Shown here piece by piece: positions 61,299 to 64,000 of a stretch of DNA of 64,000 nucleotides. The translations under genes were made by a program, and so were the position numbers. The DNA comes from Brevipalpus yothersi (taxonomy: Eukaryota > Arthropoda > Arachnida > Trombidiformes > Tenuipalpidae). The notes beneath the pieces were generated by a model that saw only the letters and a list, made by a program, of their open reading frames with translations, was not told where the DNA came from and did no database searches. The DNA lies in NCBI GenBank assembly GCA_003956705.1, contig QZCP01000148.1:6196-70195 (forward strand). Reading direction: 5' to 3'. How positions within the stretch are numbered: position 1 is the first letter of the stretch; every line of letters starts with the position of its first letter.

Positions 61299-61368
61299 CT
61301 CTTTGTCATATAGAACTTCTCAATCATATCAATCCAGTTCCAGTATTCAGCATAAAATACATCTTCTT
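61299..61368 (-). CDS. Tentative upstream exon of the PCMT-like gene
   Basis: On the - strand this 70-base segment lies between TTCTGTAAAG and the donor AAAGAG|GTAGAT. It is open in the one frame that joins, in phase 2, to the exon at 61134, giving YWNWIDMIEKFYMTKR before KLRRFVRVLEML. It shows no clear PCMT match. The coding start could instead be one of its two in-frame ATGs. This is low confidence. Confidence 0.3.
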
Positions 61369-63357
61369 CTTTACAGAATATAATTTTGATTCCGATCAGG
61401 ATGCCAGAGGAATATCATTCGTGTGTTGGATCAATTTGTCTATTGGGAATTTTTTTCCATTCCCAAAGAGAAAGAGAGAGAAACGAAAAGTGAAGAAACC
61501 CATTGCAGTTTCAACTCTTTTCCGTTCATTCATGATCCATCTTATGCACGAATATCATGTGCCCTCGTTGTTTTGAGTAAGAGAAATATTTTGAAATTCA
61601 TAACATGATCATTGAATTCATCCTATTGAGAATCTTATCAATTCAAAGTGAAAAGAATACAATATGAATGAGAATCATGAGAATCGTGACTCAAGGTTGA
61701 CAGAGCTCACTTCTACTGAATGGAAGTGGATATATTTTTCAGTTGGGCATGAATTCATCAGTGTGAAAGAAATCTATTGTGATCAAACTGTCTAACTGAT
61801 CGAAATGTACATAGTGTAATGAAGGATAGCTGAAAAATGAGCTACTCTTTATCCTCTCTCAAGATACAGCTATATTCTCAGACTTTTCTCAGAGGGAATA
61901 AGAATCATGTAGATACCAATCGAGGACATTTATTACCAAAATGGACAATTATTTTACAGGCAACTAATTTATCTCAATTTTCTCCATTAATCACCACACA
62001 TTCTGCCAGTAAACAAGGATGAATTGGCCAACCTTAGCATCTTGACCTTATAATGGACATTTTTTTTAAGGTAACAACCAGAATGATGAGAGAAGAAAAA
62101 TTCAACCTTCAGCCTTTTCTCACCAAATAATGTGTTTGTGTGAGAATTTATCGGCAAAAGATGCTGAATGTGGAAAGGTGAAAAGATCTGAGAAAAAAAA
62201 TCTCATCAGACTTTGAGCTCGCAAACTGTCAAACTATCTTGGCTGACAATCACCGGTAACTCTTTTCCAGATGTATTCAATTAGAAAATCGATTGAAGCA
62301 CTCCGTCTTGTGCCCAGGAAAACATTTACCAGAATATAAGTCACCAGGAGAAGAATGAAAAAAGTTCAAAATTCTCTCTCTCTCTTTCTCTCTCTCTCTC
62401 TTTCCTCTTCCTCCTCTTGCCAACTCCTTCTTTAACACTTCCTCAATCCTATGTGCAATCCTTGGAACTTCATGAACAGATACCGCTACGAATTTAGGTT
62501 ACTCGTTTCCTCTCTCTTTCTCTTCCTCTTTCTCTCTCTTTCTCTTTTTCTTTTTGCTGCCATTCTATCTTTGAACTTCTGTTTCTATCCCGTCTTTGAA
62601 ATGTAATTAACTTTTGTTCGCTTGATTGAGGCTAACCAAATCATTGACTTGATGGGAAAATAGAATGAACAAAGTGGATAGAAATTCTAATCATACGCAT
62701 GAAGTTGAATCGGAAGAGGAATCAGAGAAAATAGAAAGAGAAAGGAAGCAAGGGAGAGAGAGAGAGAGATAGATAGAGAGAGAGAGACTTCCAAATGGTA
62801 GATTAAGGAAGACAGAGTCGAAAAGAAATGAGAAAAAGCTGTCCTGTGCGATTAAATTGAGACTATCAGATCAAAGGGGAAACTGTAAGTGAACTAAATG
62901 ACTTTTTCATTTATTCTTACACACAAAATTTTCTCTCTCTTTCTCTCACTTTTTTGCCATATCATTCAGTCAATCCTTTTAAGCTTTCTCATTTCTTCTT
63001 CATCACATATCTACTCTTTCTTTCTTTCACATACTCAACATGATAGAGTATGGAGAGAAGAATAAGTAAACTGATTATCATACGCTTTTTTCTTCTCTCC
63101 TCCTTCGTTCTTCTTCTCTCTTTCCTTTTAATACCCATTGATGTCTATCATCTTATATCTGTCACCTCTTTTTTATCACTTCACATAAATTCAACTTAGA
63201 ATATTTGGTTCCGCGTAAAAGTAAGAAGAAGGGCGAAAAAAAGTTTTGCAAGGTAAATCCTGTCCCTATTCTCTCTCATTGACTATCGATCCAATGATTT
63301 CGAATTCAAGTGAACAGTTAAAAGATGTATGTTCACCTCTTTCGAAATGCAAAATGA

Positions 63358-63406
<49 letters not shown>
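63358..63406. repeat. (GA)n microsatellite
   Basis: A GA array of about 23 units. A CT array lies 320 bases downstream at 63723-63752, giving another facing pair. Confidence 0.96.
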
Positions 63407-63410
<4 letters not shown>

Positions 63411-63510
63411 ATTTATACAGTTTGCCATAGTTCAGCTTCCCAAAATCTATCGATTACATGGTGTTATATATCAATGCAAATGTATGTACAATCACCCGGG
63501 CTATATATTC

Positions 63511-63556
63511 TGATGATGATGATGGTAGTAGTGGTAGTAGTGGGGGTGGTAATGGT
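63511..63556. repeat. GAT/GGTAGT triplet run
   Basis: (GAT)4 passes into GTA/GTG triplets and ends in GGGGGTGGTAATGGTG, a short imperfect triplet repeat on the + strand. Confidence 0.8.
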
Positions 63557-63719
63557 GTGATCATCATCTTCTCTTTACTCACTGAATAGTGTCCACTGGT
63601 GGATGCTGCCTTTTCCAGTATGGTTCCACCCTCAATTCATTTGATCAAATGTCCGAGAATAGCTGCTTAACACGTGGATGCGTTTGAATACAAAAGTTAT
63701 ATCATTACTCTTCTCTAAC

Positions 63720-63722
<3 letters not shown>

Positions 63723-63752
<30 letters not shown>
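63723..63752. repeat. (CT)n microsatellite
   Basis: A CT array of about 14 units. Confidence 0.95.
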
Positions 63753-63753
<1 letters not shown>

Positions 63754-64000
63754 ATACATCTCTCTGCATTCGAAACTCGATTACTTTGAACACTACTGAG
63801 CTTGATGTATATTTGAGATGTCATCATAATATGGTCCTGCAAAAGCTAGTAGCAATGTGAAAGCCACCAAATACTTTTACACTATCGGAAAAGGGCATAA
63901 AAATTCCGACAAAATATTTTCTGATTAAATGTTGTCATCCTCAAGAATGATGGGACAGGAATATCCTTTTCTCGGTATCTATCTTCATTTCTCTTTGGCC

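Larger units (their letters stand above)
61400..64000. other. Right-hand region without an assigned gene
   Basis: I found no supported gene. The missing 5' exons of the PCMT-like gene (- strand) may lie here or beyond the edge. Sequence is AT-rich with many CT- and GA-rich tracts (62370-62402, 62755-62788, 62930-62948), the two arrays listed separately and a GATGAT/GGTAGT run at 63511-63556. Confidence 0.5.

Noticed and set aside
1..64000. Bacterial-type features (operons, CRISPR arrays, ribosome binding sites)
   Set aside because: The window is eukaryotic with spliced genes; the only regular repeats are dinucleotide microsatellites and no spaced direct repeats of CRISPR type were seen.

Overview
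The window is AT-rich nuclear DNA from a metazoan, most likely an arthropod. The genes are split by GT-AG introns, there is a chaoptin gene (known from arthropod photoreceptors), and the proteins carry long Asn-, His-, Asp- and Ser-rich runs. A mite or related chelicerate would fit, but that is a guess from style and not from a marker gene. Many (GA/CT)n microsatellites are scattered through the window, and one is interrupted by a 108-base N gap.

From left to right: 1-3274 is non-coding sequence upstream of a chaoptin-like leucine-rich-repeat (LRR) gene (3275-13573, + strand, four exons, 1,816 aa, signal peptide and GPI-type tail). A two-exon gene for a small secreted helical peptide follows (14682-15129). 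After 2.9 kb without a visible gene comes a two-exon gene whose C-terminus resembles CIPC, the CLOCK-interacting pacemaker protein (18033-20027, +). It converges on an intronless RPAP2/Rtr1-type RNA polymerase II phosphatase gene (20409-21110, -). An apparently intact two-ORF non-LTR retrotransposon (21550-26275 coding, +) lies between RPAP2 and a two-exon VRK1-type nuclear kinase gene (26926-28364, +).

The right half is dominated by a 16-exon type A leucine-rich-repeat G-protein-coupled receptor of the glycoprotein-hormone receptor family (29192-60489, +, 1,173 aa). I assembled it exon by exon. The exon lengths and phases keep one frame to the stop, and the run of eight internal LRR exons matches the plan known for vertebrate FSH/TSH receptors. 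One exon (34046-34120) is invisible as an open frame of useful length and was found only from splice sites and phase. The last gene (ending at 60741, - strand) converges on the receptor. It looks like a protein-isoaspartate methyltransferase (PCMT) relative in which the glycine-rich SAM-binding motif is gone. From 61.4 kb to the end I see only repeats and unassigned sequence.

The genes do not form an operon and have unrelated roles: photoreceptor adhesion, secretion, possibly clock control, Pol II assembly and dephosphorylation, chromatin and mitotic kinase activity, and hormone reception. The observations most worth checking are the degenerate PCMT-like gene, the small secreted peptide, the intact retroelement with an altered endonuclease residue, the GA/CT inverted pairs in every chaoptin intron, and the furin-like site in the receptor hinge.
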